Part shown: piece by piece, positions 35,497 to 44,726 of the stretch
How the letters are laid out: each line of letters opens with the position of its first letter
How positions within the stretch are numbered: position 1 is the stretch's first letter
NCBI RefSeq assembly: GCF_015143595.1
Contig: NZ_WYEU01000002.1
Coordinates: 744,001 to 808,000, forward strand
Source: Sneathiella sp. P13V-1
Lineage (GTDB): Bacteria; Pseudomonadota; Alphaproteobacteria; Sneathiellales; Sneathiellaceae
Direction of reading: 5' to 3'
Length of the DNA: 64,000 bases
Notes under the pieces: model-generated
Databases searched by the model: none
What the model saw: only the letters and a program-made list of their open reading frames with translations
Told to the model about the DNA's origin: nothing
Position numbers and translations under genes: made by a program

Positions 35497-37911
35497 ATGT
35501 CCCTATATCCAGCACGTTTTACTCTAATTCGTGCCGCCGCTGTTGCGATACTGCTTTGCGGCGTTGGTATTTCTTTGATCGTTCAATTCCGAGTTCAAGA
35601 CAAACAGGATGGTATGTTCAAAGAATATATCACCTCTGAAAGCCGATTTCTGTCGCGCGCGGTGGAGGCTGAACTTCTGTCGGTTCAACGTGAATTACAG
35701 TTCTTATCCGAAAAATTTCTATATAACGGTGTCGAGGGCAGATCCAATGAACTCGGAGATTGGGCTTCATTTATCGCGAATATGCCCGGCGGATATACGA
35801 TTGCTGTAATTGCAGATGACATGACCGTGAAGTGGAATTATCAGGATATTAGTACGATTTCACTCGAAAATATTCTTAAGCAGCAAAAAAACAACTCATC
35901 TGAACTATCGAGCGGAGGAGTCTACAGCACCCCCAGTTTGAGTGTGGAAAATGCCTTTGATCATTATCTCGTTCTTCAAACGCCCTATGTTACAAGTCAA
36001 ACCGGTCAGCAGTTAAAATTTATGATGCTGCTAAATCCTGGGCCGTGGCTGCATAATGTTGTGAAAAACCTGAATTCAGAATATTCGAATAAGCAGTATG
36101 AAATGCTGATCAGGCAGGGAAATAAAATTCTATTGGAGAGCCCCAAATATTCGACTTCTGAATTTCAAGAATGGATCTCTACAACGCGTATTTCAGCAAA
36201 CGGTATTAAACTGGATGTCTCCATTCGCCCAACCGAAGCGCTGTATAGGCAGATACATCAGTTCTCTGGCAATTGGTTGATGTTGGCGGTGGCATCCGCT
36301 TTCTTCCTTGCTGCTTTACTTACTTATTTACTTGCACGCAGCAAGTCGGACAGCGAATTGAAAGATGAGGCAATTTCATTCCTAAAAAAGGAAAACAAGC
36401 GACACACGGACAAAATTGAATTTGTAAAAGCAAAAAACAGAAGTATGGATTGGTCACATTCCCATATTTTGAGAGACACGCGTCAATCACTGGAAGATTT
36501 GGTGCGTCTGGTGCTTCATCTCGATAAAGACAAGTTTCCGGAGCATGTGAAAAACCAGGTCAGGAACGTCAAAAATTCTGCTTTTTATCTGCTCGCCCTT
36601 TTAAGTCAACTTTCCACTTTTGATAGTGAAGATGAGGGTAACGGTTATGATTTGACGGATTTTGATATCGAAACTCTGATCTCGGGCTTGCTGAAAATTT
36701 TTGAACCGATGGCTGAACGGCGTAACATTATAGTCCACTATAATTTTATCGGTGATACAGCTACGCTATTAAGATCTAATCCGGAAGTCATTCGACTTCT
36801 TTTGTTCGAGCAAATAAAGGACATTTTGTCGTCAAGAACACATGGCACTTTAGGTGTGCTTGTAACGCTATCACCACAAATGGATAAAGAGCACCTTCTT
36901 GAGGTGGAGATAACTTTTCACGGGGATGAGCGGCATTTACGACCTTCTTCCGCTGGTGATAAATTTATCGAACCGCGTAGTGAGCTATTGAATATTTTGG
37001 GGGCGAGGTTCAAGTTTGAAGGGCCGCAAAGCTGGCAGGTTGCGACTGTTATCAGTATTCCAGTGAAAACGTCTAATCTGCAGCGACCCAAGGTTAAACT
37101 GTCCGGGACTGAAATTGAAATTCCTAACCTTCAGATTTTGCTGGTTGAGGACAATCACATTAATCAGTTGATTGTGAAGGAAATGCTGACATCTGACGGA
37201 CATATTGTCGTAGTTGCCCAAAATGGGGCTGACGCTTTGCAAAAAGTGAAACAGGCTCCCGACAGATTTGATCTAGTCCTTATGGACATTCAAATGCCCG
37301 TTATGAACGGTGTGGATGCAACCCGCGCAATCAGGGAAATGGGGATCTCTGAAGAACAACTTCCTATTTTTGCGATGACAGTAAATACCTTAAAAAGTCA
37401 GGTTGATAAATATATTCAGGCAGGAATGCAAAACGCATTGGTAAAGCCAATTATTCATGGTGAGTTGAGGCAGTCACTAGGCGCATTAATCTACAATCAA
37501 AAATCAGGTGATAAAGACTTTAGGGAAGTACCTGCCCCTGTAATGGCGATGCTATTGATAGATGAAGACATATTAGGAACCATAAAAAATCTAATGTCTA
37601 AAGAGCAAGTGCGTACGCTGGTTCAGACCTTGGAAAGCGGGATGGAGCAGAATTTCAAAGATCTGAAAAACCAATCAATTTCCATGAAGAAAAAACGGCT
37701 GGTTGCTCACGACATGAGAGGACAGGCTGCCAATTCAGGTTTTGTCGCTGTGGCTGATCTGGCCACTGTTATTGAAGAGCAATTGAATCAGGGTGGCTAC
37801 AAGGAAGCTGACGTCCGTGAATTGGAAGAGATATTTGATAGAACTCTTGCCGTTGCGAAAGAGTATCTGGAATGTAACAGTCCGGAAAATACAACATATA
37901 AAGATACTTAA
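35497..37911 (+). CDS. Membrane hybrid kinase-like protein with degenerate catalytic domain, receiver and Hpt
   Basis: 804 residues. TM1 (about 10-28), an extracytoplasmic sensor region (about 29-258), TM2 (about 262-285), coiled coil, then a HisKA-like helix pair with H323 in SHSHILRDT. The ATP-binding region lacks recognisable N, G1 and G2 boxes: the N-box equivalent reads EQIKDILSSRTHG. The receiver is intact (VEDN, D597 in LMDIQMPVMNG, Thr of FAMT, Lys of LVKP). A C-terminal Hpt has H738 in AHDMRGQAAN. It is probably a pseudokinase or phosphatase that relays phosphate through Asp597 and His738. It might serve the orphan receiver of the LuxQ-like kinase; this is inference. Confidence 0.8.
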   Translation: MSLYPARFTLIRAAAVAILLCGVGISLIVQFRVQDKQDGMFKEYITSESRFLSRAVEAELLSVQRELQFLSEKFLYNGVEGRSNELGDWASFIANMPGGYTIAVIADDMTVKWNYQDISTISLENILKQQKNNSSELSSGGVYSTPSLSVENAFDHYLVLQTPYVTSQTGQQLKFMMLLNPGPWLHNVVKNLNSEYSNKQYEMLIRQGNKILLESPKYSTSEFQEWISTTRISANGIKLDVSIRPTEALYRQIHQFSGNWLMLAVASAFFLAALLTYLLARSKSDSELKDEAISFLKKENKRHTDKIEFVKAKNRSMDWSHSHILRDTRQSLEDLVRLVLHLDKDKFPEHVKNQVRNVKNSAFYLLALLSQLSTFDSEDEGNGYDLTDFDIETLISGLLKIFEPMAERRNIIVHYNFIGDTATLLRSNPEVIRLLLFEQIKDILSSRTHGTLGVLVTLSPQMDKEHLLEVEITFHGDERHLRPSSAGDKFIEPRSELLNILGARFKFEGPQSWQVATVISIPVKTSNLQRPKVKLSGTEIEIPNLQILLVEDNHINQLIVKEMLTSDGHIVVVAQNGADALQKVKQAPDRFDLVLMDIQMPVMNGVDATRAIREMGISEEQLPIFAMTVNTLKSQVDKYIQAGMQNALVKPIIHGELRQSLGALIYNQKSGDKDFREVPAPVMAMLLIDEDILGTIKNLMSKEQVRTLVQTLESGMEQNFKDLKNQSISMKKKRLVAHDMRGQAANSGFVAVADLATVIEEQLNQGGYKEADVRELEEIFDRTLAVAKEYLECNSPENTTYKDT

Positions 37912-37949
37912 TGATTGACCGCGACCGGTGAATTTGATTCACTCTGCAT

Positions 37950-38261
37950 ATGAGCGCAAGATACGAAATCCAGAAAAGATTGAAGACAGGGGTGGGGCCA
38001 ATTCTAGGCTTACTCGTCATCTGTTATTTCAGCTATCACCTTGTTGAAGGGGATAGGGGGCTTTTTGCGTATCTGAAGCTGCAGCAGGATATTCAGTCAG
38101 CAAATGCTGAATTGATGATCACAGAGCAGGAAAGATCTAAACTTGAAAAACGGGTTTCTTTACTGCGTCCAGAGAATCTGGATCTGGATATGTTGGAAGA
38201 ACGTGCGCGTGACGTTTTAGGACTGGCACATCCGGATGAACTGGTCATCTATACAAAATAA
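37950..38261 (+). CDS. ftsB: Cell-division protein FtsB/DivIC family
   Basis: Small bitopic divisome protein that links FtsL and FtsQ. 103 residues: cytoplasmic N-terminus, one membrane helix (about 15-33), coiled coil (about 45-72) and the conserved C-terminal block LEERARDVLGLAHPDELVIY. Location just before pdhA is typical of alphaproteobacteria. No ribosome-binding site is visible; a small hairpin GTGAAT/ATTCAC (37928-37942) lies just ahead of the ATG. Confidence 0.9.
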   Translation: MSARYEIQKRLKTGVGPILGLLVICYFSYHLVEGDRGLFAYLKLQQDIQSANAELMITEQERSKLEKRVSLLRPENLDLDMLEERARDVLGLAHPDELVIYTK

Positions 38262-38298
38262 GTTTCAAGCGAGACCTTCGTTATTTTCTGATACCAGA

Positions 38299-38493
38299 AT
38301 TAACTCTGCACAAATTTAATTACGCATCATTGTCAAAAATTATCGGTATATTTCAATTTCAGTGAATTAACTGAAGTTGCTGCATTTTTATGTCGCGATG
38401 CAACAAATTAACTCGATTAACTGTAATCCGTGTAATTTTATGATTTTCACTTGTCTATGCCAATTTTGTTAACCACATTCGATCATATTAACG
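38299..38493 (+). repeat. Repeated ATTAACT boxes in the pdhA upstream region
   Basis: Exact ATTAACT occurs at 38299, 38366, 38407 and 38416, with related GTTAAC at 38468 and ATTAACG at 38487. The 298-nt gap between ftsB and pdhA is AT-rich and holds no gene. TTAA-containing boxes are the core of CtrA sites (TTAA-N7-TTAA), but here the closest pair is separated by 5 nt, so another regulator is equally possible. An imperfect TTGCTGCA...TGCAACAA repeat lies at about 38377-38407. Confidence 0.45.
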
Positions 38494-38559
38494 CTTGAGC
38501 AGGCAGTGGTTTCAGGGAAGTGCTGCCTTATTTATTATCTCGCAACCAAGGGAGAGATG

Positions 38560-39558
38560 ATGGCTAAATCAGCATCAACGACCAGACGCAGAAACGCGAA
38601 GGTCGATCCTGAACTCACCAAGAAATATTTCCGTGACATGCTTCTTATTCGTCGCTTTGAAGAAAAAGCCGGTCAGATTTACGGTATGGGCCTGATCGGC
38701 GGCTTCTGTCACCTCTATATTGGACAGGAAGCCGTTGTTGTTGGGATGCAATCCACCATTACACCTGATGATGCTGTTATCACTTCCTATCGCGATCATG
38801 GCCATATGCTCGCCTGTGGGATGGATGCAAAAGGTGTAATGGCAGAACTTACTGGCCGCGAAGGTGGTTATTCAAAAGGTAAGGGCGGCTCCATGCATAT
38901 GTTCTCCAAAGAAAAAAACTTCTATGGCGGCCATGGAATTGTGGGCGCTTGTGTGCCCTTAGGAACGGGTATTGCCTTTAGCCAAAAATATCAAGACAAC
39001 AACCAGGTGACCCTATGCTACATGGGCGATGGTACTGTGAATCAGGGGCAGGTCTACGAAAGCTTCAATATGGCGGAACTTTGGAGTCTGCCTGTTGTTT
39101 ACGTTATCGAAAATAATGAATATGCCATGGGTACGTCTGTGAAGCGCGCGTCCGCGCAGCCAGACTTGTATCGCCGCGGTGAAAGTTTCAATGTGCCGGG
39201 TGAACAGGTCGATGGTATGGATGTTTTTGCCGTCGCCGAGGCCGGGCGTAAAGCCGTTGAATGGGCCAAAAGCGGTAAAGGTCCTTATATTCTGGAAATG
39301 AAGACATACCGTTATCGCGGTCACTCCATGTCTGATCCGGCAAAGTACCGTTCAAAGGAAGAAGTGAACAAGAAGCGTGCGGAAAGTGATCCGATCGAAC
39401 GTGTTCGGGAAAAACTGCTGAACGAAAAAATCTACACAGAGGATGAGCTGAAAGAAATCGACCGTGAAGTGAAGGCTATCGTCGCCGAAGCGGTTGAATT
39501 CGCTCAGGAAAGCCCTGAGCCGCATCCAGATGAACTGATGACAGACATCGTCATTTAA
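38560..39558 (+). CDS. pdhA: Pyruvate dehydrogenase E1 component, alpha subunit
   Basis: Thiamine-diphosphate-dependent decarboxylase subunit of the pyruvate dehydrogenase complex. 332 residues from the second of two tandem ATG codons; AAGGGAG lies about 7 nt before it, so the longer frame from 38506 is not used. ThDP-binding motif GDGTVNQG...VIENN is present near 165-195, and the phosphorylation-loop region YRYRGHSMSDP near 255. First gene of pdhA-pdhB-pdhC-lpd. Confidence 0.96.
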   Translation: MAKSASTTRRRNAKVDPELTKKYFRDMLLIRRFEEKAGQIYGMGLIGGFCHLYIGQEAVVVGMQSTITPDDAVITSYRDHGHMLACGMDAKGVMAELTGREGGYSKGKGGSMHMFSKEKNFYGGHGIVGACVPLGTGIAFSQKYQDNNQVTLCYMGDGTVNQGQVYESFNMAELWSLPVVYVIENNEYAMGTSVKRASAQPDLYRRGESFNVPGEQVDGMDVFAVAEAGRKAVEWAKSGKGPYILEMKTYRYRGHSMSDPAKYRSKEEVNKKRAESDPIERVREKLLNEKIYTEDELKEIDREVKAIVAEAVEFAQESPEPHPDELMTDIVI

Positions 39559-39594
39559 CCCCACAGAGCAGATAAGACATAGAGGACATTCAAA

Positions 39595-40983
39595 ATGCCT
39601 ACAGAAATTCTCATGCCGGCTCTGTCGCCGACGATGACTGAAGGAAAGCTGGCCCGCTGGCTGGTAAATGAAGGGGATGAAGTCGCCTCCGGTGACGTTC
39701 TCGCCGAAATTGAAACCGATAAAGCCACCATGGAAGTGGAAGCCGTTGATGAAGGTGTCATTGGTAAAATCCTGATCGCAGGGGACACAGACAATGTGGC
39801 CGTGAACACCCCAATCGCACTGCTTCTGGAAGATGGTGAAGATGCATCTGCGGCTGATAATTATCAGGCAGGTGGCAGCGCTCCTGCACCAGCCGCAGTT
39901 GAAGCTCCGGCAGAAGGTACCACAGCTCCAACCGCGCAAGTGATCGAAGCCAATAGCGAAGGCTATGACGCATCTGTCGAAATCCCTGCGGGAACGGAAA
40001 TGGTCAGTACCAGCGTCCGTGAAGCCCTTCGCGATGCAATGGCGGAAGAAATGCGGAGCGATGATCGCGTTTTCATTATGGGTGAAGAGGTTGCCGAATA
40101 TCAAGGCGCTTACAAAGTGACGCAAGGCCTACTGGATGAGTTTGGCGCGAAACGCGTCATTGATACCCCGATTACAGAACATGGTTTTGCCGGTATCGGT
40201 GTCGGTGCGGCGTTCCACGGCCTGCGCCCAATTGTTGAGTTTATGACATTTAACTTTGCCATGCAGGCCATTGACCAGATTGTGAACTCAGCGGCGAAAA
40301 CCCGTTATATGTCAGGTGGTCAGATGGAAAGCCCGATTGTTTTCCGGGGACCAAATGGTGCGGCATCCCGTGTGGGCGCGCAGCATTCACAATGTTATGC
40401 CGCATGGTACGCTCATGTGCCGGGTCTTATCGTTGTGGCACCGCATACGGCGGCTGACGCAAAAGGATTGCTGAAATCCGCCATTCGGAACCCCAACCCG
40501 GTGATCTTCCTGGAAAATGAAATTCTCTATGGTCAAAGCTTTGATGTGCCGGTCATGGATGATTTCACTGTGCCGCTTGGAAAAGCAAAGATTGCCCGCT
40601 CCGGTGATGACATAACTATCGTTTCCTTCGGTATGGGCATGACTTATGCGTTGGGTGCGGCTGAAAAGCTCGCAGAAGAAGGCATTTCTGCCGAAGTGAT
40701 TGACCTTCGGACAATCCGCCCGTTGGATATGGACACGGTTCTGGCGTCAGTGCGCAAAACCAATCGCTGTATCACCGTCGAAGAAGGATGGCCGCAACAT
40801 GGTGTGGGCGCGGAACTTTCCGCCCAGATTATGGAGCAAGCCTTTGATTATCTGGATGCACCGGTCATGCGGGTCACAGGTAAGGATGTCCCGATGCCAT
40901 ATGCGGCAAATCTTGAAAAACTGGCACTGCCAAATGTTCAGGAAGTTGTCGAAGCTTCTAAAACAGTCACTTATCGCAAATAG
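39595..40983 (+). CDS. pdhB: Pyruvate dehydrogenase E1 component, beta subunit with lipoyl domain
   Basis: 462 residues. Unlike most E1-beta proteins it begins with a lipoyl domain (about 1-80; lipoylated lysine in [13 protein letters not shown]), then an Ala/Pro-rich linker (about 85-125) and the transketolase-like E1-beta domain (from about 137, [11 protein letters not shown]...[19 protein letters not shown]). This fusion is characteristic of alphaproteobacterial PDH. Its lipoyl-domain DNA is nearly the same as that of pdhC over 74 nt. Confidence 0.96.
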   Translation: MPTEILMPALSPTMTEGKLARWLVNEGDEVASGDVLAEIETDKATMEVEAVDEGVIGKILIAGDTDNVAVNTPIALLLEDGEDASAADNYQAGGSAPAPAAVEAPAEGTTAPTAQVIEANSEGYDASVEIPAGTEMVSTSVREALRDAMAEEMRSDDRVFIMGEEVAEYQGAYKVTQGLLDEFGAKRVIDTPITEHGFAGIGVGAAFHGLRPIVEFMTFNFAMQAIDQIVNSAAKTRYMSGGQMESPIVFRGPNGAASRVGAQHSQCYAAWYAHVPGLIVVAPHTAADAKGLLKSAIRNPNPVIFLENEILYGQSFDVPVMDDFTVPLGKAKIARSGDDITIVSFGMGMTYALGAAEKLAEEGISAEVIDLRTIRPLDMDTVLASVRKTNRCITVEEGWPQHGVGAELSAQIMEQAFDYLDAPVMRVTGKDVPMPYAANLEKLALPNVQEVVEASKTVTYRK

Positions 40984-40994
40984 GGGGAAGAGGG

Positions 40995-42284
40995 ATGCCA
41001 ATTACCATTACTATGCCAGCCCTGTCCCCAACCATGACAGAGGGCAAACTTGCTACCTGGCATGTTGCGGAAGGGGATGAGGTTTCCTCCGGTGATGTGA
41101 TCGCCGAAATTGAAACCGACAAAGCCACCATGGAAGTGGAGGCTGTTGATGAAGGGGTTATTGGGAAAATCCTGATTGATGCCGGTACTGAAAATGTATC
41201 TGTGAACAGCCCGATTGCCTATCTTTTGGAAGACGGTGAAGATGCGTCTGCCCTTGAAGGGATGAGTACTTCTGCAGCGCCTGCACCCGCTGCGGCTCCC
41301 GCTGCACAAGAGACTGCATCAGCGCCTACTGCGGTGACACCTGCACCGGCAGCACCATCATCACCGCAAGGCTCACGCGTTTTTTCTAGTCCGCTTGCCC
41401 GCCGTGTGGCGGCTGATGCGAGTCTTAATATCGCGGATATCCAGGGTACTGGCCCACGCGGTCGTATTATTCGGGCTGATGTGGATGCGTTCATTGCTGC
41501 GGGCGGTACTGCGAAAGCGGCACCTGCACCAAGTGCTGATGCCCCTGCTGCAACACCAGCACCTGCTGCCGCGCCGGTTGTAACAACCCCACCACATGCA
41601 GGGGAGCATGAAGAAATTCCGCTCACTGGTATGCGTAAAACCATTGCGAAGCGTCTTACAGAAGCCAAGCAAACCATCCCGCATTTCTATCTGACCATTG
41701 AATGCGAGTTGGATAACCTGCTGGCTATGCGTAAAGAGCTGAATTCCCGCGGGGATGATTACAAAATCTCCGTTAATGATTTCATCATTCGCGCAAGTGC
41801 ACTGGCGCTTAAGAAACTGCCCGCGGCCAATGCCATTTGGGGCGGGGACAAGATCCTGCAATATAAAGATATTGATATCTCCGTTGCGGTTGCCGTGGAA
41901 GGTGGTCTGATTACTCCTGTGGTCAAGAACGCTGACAAGCGAGGTCTTGCGGATATTTCCAACAATATGAAGGAACTCGCCGGGAAAGCCCGTGATGGCA
42001 AGCTGATGCCTGAGGAATATCAAGGTGGTTGTTTCTCCATCTCCAACCTTGGCATGTTCGGCATCAAGGAATTCTCTGCGGTGATTAACCCGCCACAATC
42101 TGCCATTTTGGCCGTTGGAGCAGGAGAACAGCGTCCTATCGTGAAAGACGGAGAACTGACCGTTGCCACAATGATGAGTGTGACCTTGTCCTGTGACCAC
42201 CGTGTGATTGACGGTGCCTTGGGTGCGGAACTGTTGAAATATTTTAAAGGCTATATCGAAGAGCCGCTGACCATGATGCTTTAG
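40995..42284 (+). CDS. pdhC: Dihydrolipoamide acetyltransferase (PDH E2)
   Basis: Core acetyltransferase of the complex. 429 residues: one lipoyl domain (about 1-78), Ala/Pro linker, peripheral-subunit-binding domain (about 131-168, SSPLARRVAADASLNIADIQ), a second Ala/Pro linker, and the catalytic domain (about 205-429) with DHRVIDGALGAELL carrying the active-site His and Asp. It starts 11 nt after pdhB with GGGGGAAGAGGG as ribosome-binding site. Confidence 0.96.
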   Translation: MPITITMPALSPTMTEGKLATWHVAEGDEVSSGDVIAEIETDKATMEVEAVDEGVIGKILIDAGTENVSVNSPIAYLLEDGEDASALEGMSTSAAPAPAAAPAAQETASAPTAVTPAPAAPSSPQGSRVFSSPLARRVAADASLNIADIQGTGPRGRIIRADVDAFIAAGGTAKAAPAPSADAPAATPAPAAAPVVTTPPHAGEHEEIPLTGMRKTIAKRLTEAKQTIPHFYLTIECELDNLLAMRKELNSRGDDYKISVNDFIIRASALALKKLPAANAIWGGDKILQYKDIDISVAVAVEGGLITPVVKNADKRGLADISNNMKELAGKARDGKLMPEEYQGGCFSISNLGMFGIKEFSAVINPPQSAILAVGAGEQRPIVKDGELTVATMMSVTLSCDHRVIDGALGAELLKYFKGYIEEPLTMML

Positions 42285-42296
42285 GGGGATACCCAA

Positions 42297-43697
42297 ATGA
42301 GTGAACAGAATTTCGACGTTGTGGTCATTGGATCGGGCCCGGGCGGTTATGTTGCCGCTATCCGCGCCGCGCAGCTTGGCTTAAAAGCCGCGGTTGTGGA
42401 GCGGGAACATCTTGGTGGGATTTGCCTGAACTGGGGCTGTATCCCGACAAAGGCGCTTCTTCGTACCGCAGAAGTTTATCGCAATATCAAGCATTCCACC
42501 GCCTATGGCATCAAAGTAGACGCCGCTGCGGTTGATCTGGAAGCAACCGTGAAACGCTCCCGCCAAGTGGCGTCGCAGCTTTCCGGTGGTATTGCAGGTC
42601 TATTGAAGAAAAACAAAGTCGCTGTGTTTGATGGCTTTGGCAAATTGGCGGGCGCAGGGACTGTTGCCGTTGAAAAAGACGGTAAAGTCACCAAAATCGG
42701 CGGAAAACATATCATTCTGGCAACCGGCGCGCGCGCACGTGTCTTGCCGGGGATGGAGCCTGACGGCAAGTTTATCTGGTCCTATAAAGAAGCATTGGTG
42801 CCGGATACAACACCAAAACGGCTTCTTGTCGTGGGATCCGGTGCCATCGGTATTGAATTTGCCAGCTTCTTTAATGAACTTGGCAGCGACGTCACCGTTG
42901 TTGAGGTCATGGATCGCGTTCTGCCAGTGGAAGATAAAGATATTTCTGATTTTGCGGAAAAATCCTTCAAGAAACAGGGCATGAAAATCCTGAAAGCGAC
43001 CACAGTGGAAGGCGTGAAAAAATCCACCAACCACGTCACCGCGTCTTTCAAAGACAAAAAAGGCAAAGTCACCACAGCAGATTTCGATCGTGTGATCATG
43101 GCAGTGGGCATTGTCGGTAACGTGGAAAATATCGGCCTTGAAGGCACCAAGATTAAAGTGGACCGCACCCATATTGAAGTGGATGCGTATTCCCAAACGG
43201 CAGAACCGGGGGTTTACGCTATCGGTGATTTGACCGGCCCACCATGGCTGGCTCATAAGGCATCGCATGAAGCCGTGATCTGTGTTGAGAAGATCGCTGG
43301 TGTCAAAGACGTGCATCCATTGGAAGTTCAAAACATTCCGGGCTGTACCTATTGCCATCCTCAAGTGGCAAGCGTTGGCCTGACGGAAGCTGCCGCCATT
43401 GAAAAAGGATACAAGGTTAAAGTTGGCCGTTTCCCTTTCATTGGTAATGGTAAAGCCATTGCCTTGGGGGAAGCCGAAGGCCTTGTTAAAACCGTGTTTG
43501 ATGAGAAAACTGGTGAGCTTTTGGGGGCCCATATGGTGGGCGCCGAAGTTACAGAGTTGATTCAAGGGTACGGCATTGCTAAAACCCTAGAAACAACTGA
43601 GCTGGAGTTGATGCACACGGTCTTCCCGCATCCGACCTTGTCGGAAATGATGCATGAGTCGGTGCTTGATGCCTATGGTAAGGCACTCCATATTTAG
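42297..43697 (+). CDS. lpdA: Dihydrolipoyl dehydrogenase (E3)
   Basis: FAD enzyme that reoxidises dihydrolipoamide with NAD. 466 residues. FAD-binding GSGPGGYVAAIRAAQLG at the N-terminus, redox-active disulfide in GGICLNWGCIPTKALL, NAD-binding VVGSGAIGIEFASFF, and the C-terminal dimer motif HPTLSEMMHES with the catalytic His-Glu pair. It is 12 nt after pdhC and dedicated to PDH by context. Confidence 0.97.
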   Translation: MSEQNFDVVVIGSGPGGYVAAIRAAQLGLKAAVVEREHLGGICLNWGCIPTKALLRTAEVYRNIKHSTAYGIKVDAAAVDLEATVKRSRQVASQLSGGIAGLLKKNKVAVFDGFGKLAGAGTVAVEKDGKVTKIGGKHIILATGARARVLPGMEPDGKFIWSYKEALVPDTTPKRLLVVGSGAIGIEFASFFNELGSDVTVVEVMDRVLPVEDKDISDFAEKSFKKQGMKILKATTVEGVKKSTNHVTASFKDKKGKVTTADFDRVIMAVGIVGNVENIGLEGTKIKVDRTHIEVDAYSQTAEPGVYAIGDLTGPPWLAHKASHEAVICVEKIAGVKDVHPLEVQNIPGCTYCHPQVASVGLTEAAAIEKGYKVKVGRFPFIGNGKAIALGEAEGLVKTVFDEKTGELLGAHMVGAEVTELIQGYGIAKTLETTELELMHTVFPHPTLSEMMHESVLDAYGKALHI

Positions 43698-43734
43698 TTT
43701 ATGTTATTAGTTTAGTTCCGCGATCGGAAACGCC

Positions 43735-44691
43735 ATGACAGATATTGCTTCGGAAACAAAACGGGTTCGCCATCCTGAGAAGGTCAACAAACCCGATAAC
43801 CCCATTCAGCGGAAACCTTCCTGGATCCGTGTGAAGGCCCCTGTTTCCAAGCAATATAACGAAACGCGGGAACTGATGCGCGGCCTAAACCTCACCACCG
43901 TGTGTGAGGAGGCATCTTGCCCAAATATTGGTGAATGCTGGTCCAAGAAACACGCGACCATGATGATCATGGGCGAAATTTGTACCCGTGCCTGCGCGTT
44001 TTGTAACGTCTCCACCGGTAAACCAAACGCCCTTGATCCGTTTGAGCCTTTCAATGTGGCGAAAGCTGTGAAAACCATGGGGCTCAACCATGTGGTGATC
44101 ACATCGGTGGACCGTGATGATCTGGCAGATGGTGGTGCGCAGCATTTCGCAGAAGTTATTCAGGCCATCCGTGAAGCATCGCCAGAGACAACTATTGAAA
44201 TTCTAACCCCTGATTTTCTTAAAAAAGAAGGCGCGTTAGAAGTTGTGGTAGCCGCGAAACCAGACGTGTTTAACCACAACCTGGAAACCGTGCCGAAGCT
44301 TTACACAACGGTGCGCCCCGGTGCCCGTTATTTCCATTCTTTACGTCTGTTGCAGCAGGTGAAAGAACTGGATCCCACCATCTTCACCAAATCTGGCATC
44401 ATGGTAGGACTTGGTGAAAACAAGGACGAAGTTGCTCAAGTGATGGATGACATGCGCGTTGCTGACATCGATTTCCTGACAATTGGGCAGTATCTGCAAC
44501 CAACGGTGAAGCATCACGCCATTGATCGTTTTGTGACACCAGAGGAATTTCAGGCCTACGAAAAACAGGCTTATAATAAGGGCTTCCTGATGGTATCGTC
44601 CTCACCGCTAACCCGCTCCAGCCATCACGCTGGTGAAGATTTCGCCAAATTGAAGGCGGCACGGGACAAATTGAACGCTGCAAAGGCTTGA
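43735..44691 (+). CDS. lipA: Lipoyl synthase
   Basis: Radical SAM enzyme that inserts two sulfurs into octanoyl-lipoyl domains, here probably those of PdhB and PdhC. 318 residues. Auxiliary cluster [13 protein letters not shown], radical SAM motif [10 protein letters not shown], and the C-terminal RSSHHAG serine that ligates the auxiliary cluster. It follows lpdA by 37 nt. No lipB is seen in the window. Confidence 0.97.
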   Translation: MTDIASETKRVRHPEKVNKPDNPIQRKPSWIRVKAPVSKQYNETRELMRGLNLTTVCEEASCPNIGECWSKKHATMMIMGEICTRACAFCNVSTGKPNALDPFEPFNVAKAVKTMGLNHVVITSVDRDDLADGGAQHFAEVIQAIREASPETTIEILTPDFLKKEGALEVVVAAKPDVFNHNLETVPKLYTTVRPGARYFHSLRLLQQVKELDPTIFTKSGIMVGLGENKDEVAQVMDDMRVADIDFLTIGQYLQPTVKHHAIDRFVTPEEFQAYEKQAYNKGFLMVSSSPLTRSSHHAGEDFAKLKAARDKLNAAKA

Positions 44692-44726
44692 TCTATAAAA
44701 ATAAGAAGCGCGTAATCGAGTAACCC

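Noticed and set aside
35497-37911. An active histidine kinase
   Set aside because: The ATP-binding region lacks N, G1 and G2 boxes, so autokinase activity is not supported.
38408-38421. A definite CtrA binding site
   Set aside because: The two TTAA elements are 5 nt apart rather than the 7 nt of the consensus, so it is reported only as a repeat cluster.
38506-38559. Longer pdhA start
   Set aside because: Ribosome-binding site AAGGGAG lies inside the extension, directly before ATG 38560.
39352-40125. A 257-codon antisense frame spanning the pdhA-pdhB junction
   Set aside because: It crosses two verified genes and has Phe/His/Cys-rich low-similarity sequence; a reading-frame shadow.
41373-42296. 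A 307-codon open frame antisense to pdhC
   Set aside because: Composition is dominated by His, Cys and Arg codons expected from reverse reading of a coding strand; no domain recognised.
42600-43565. A 321-codon open frame antisense to lpdA
   Set aside because: It mirrors the codon bias of lpdA, has no ribosome-binding site or recognisable domain, and lies wholly inside a certain gene.
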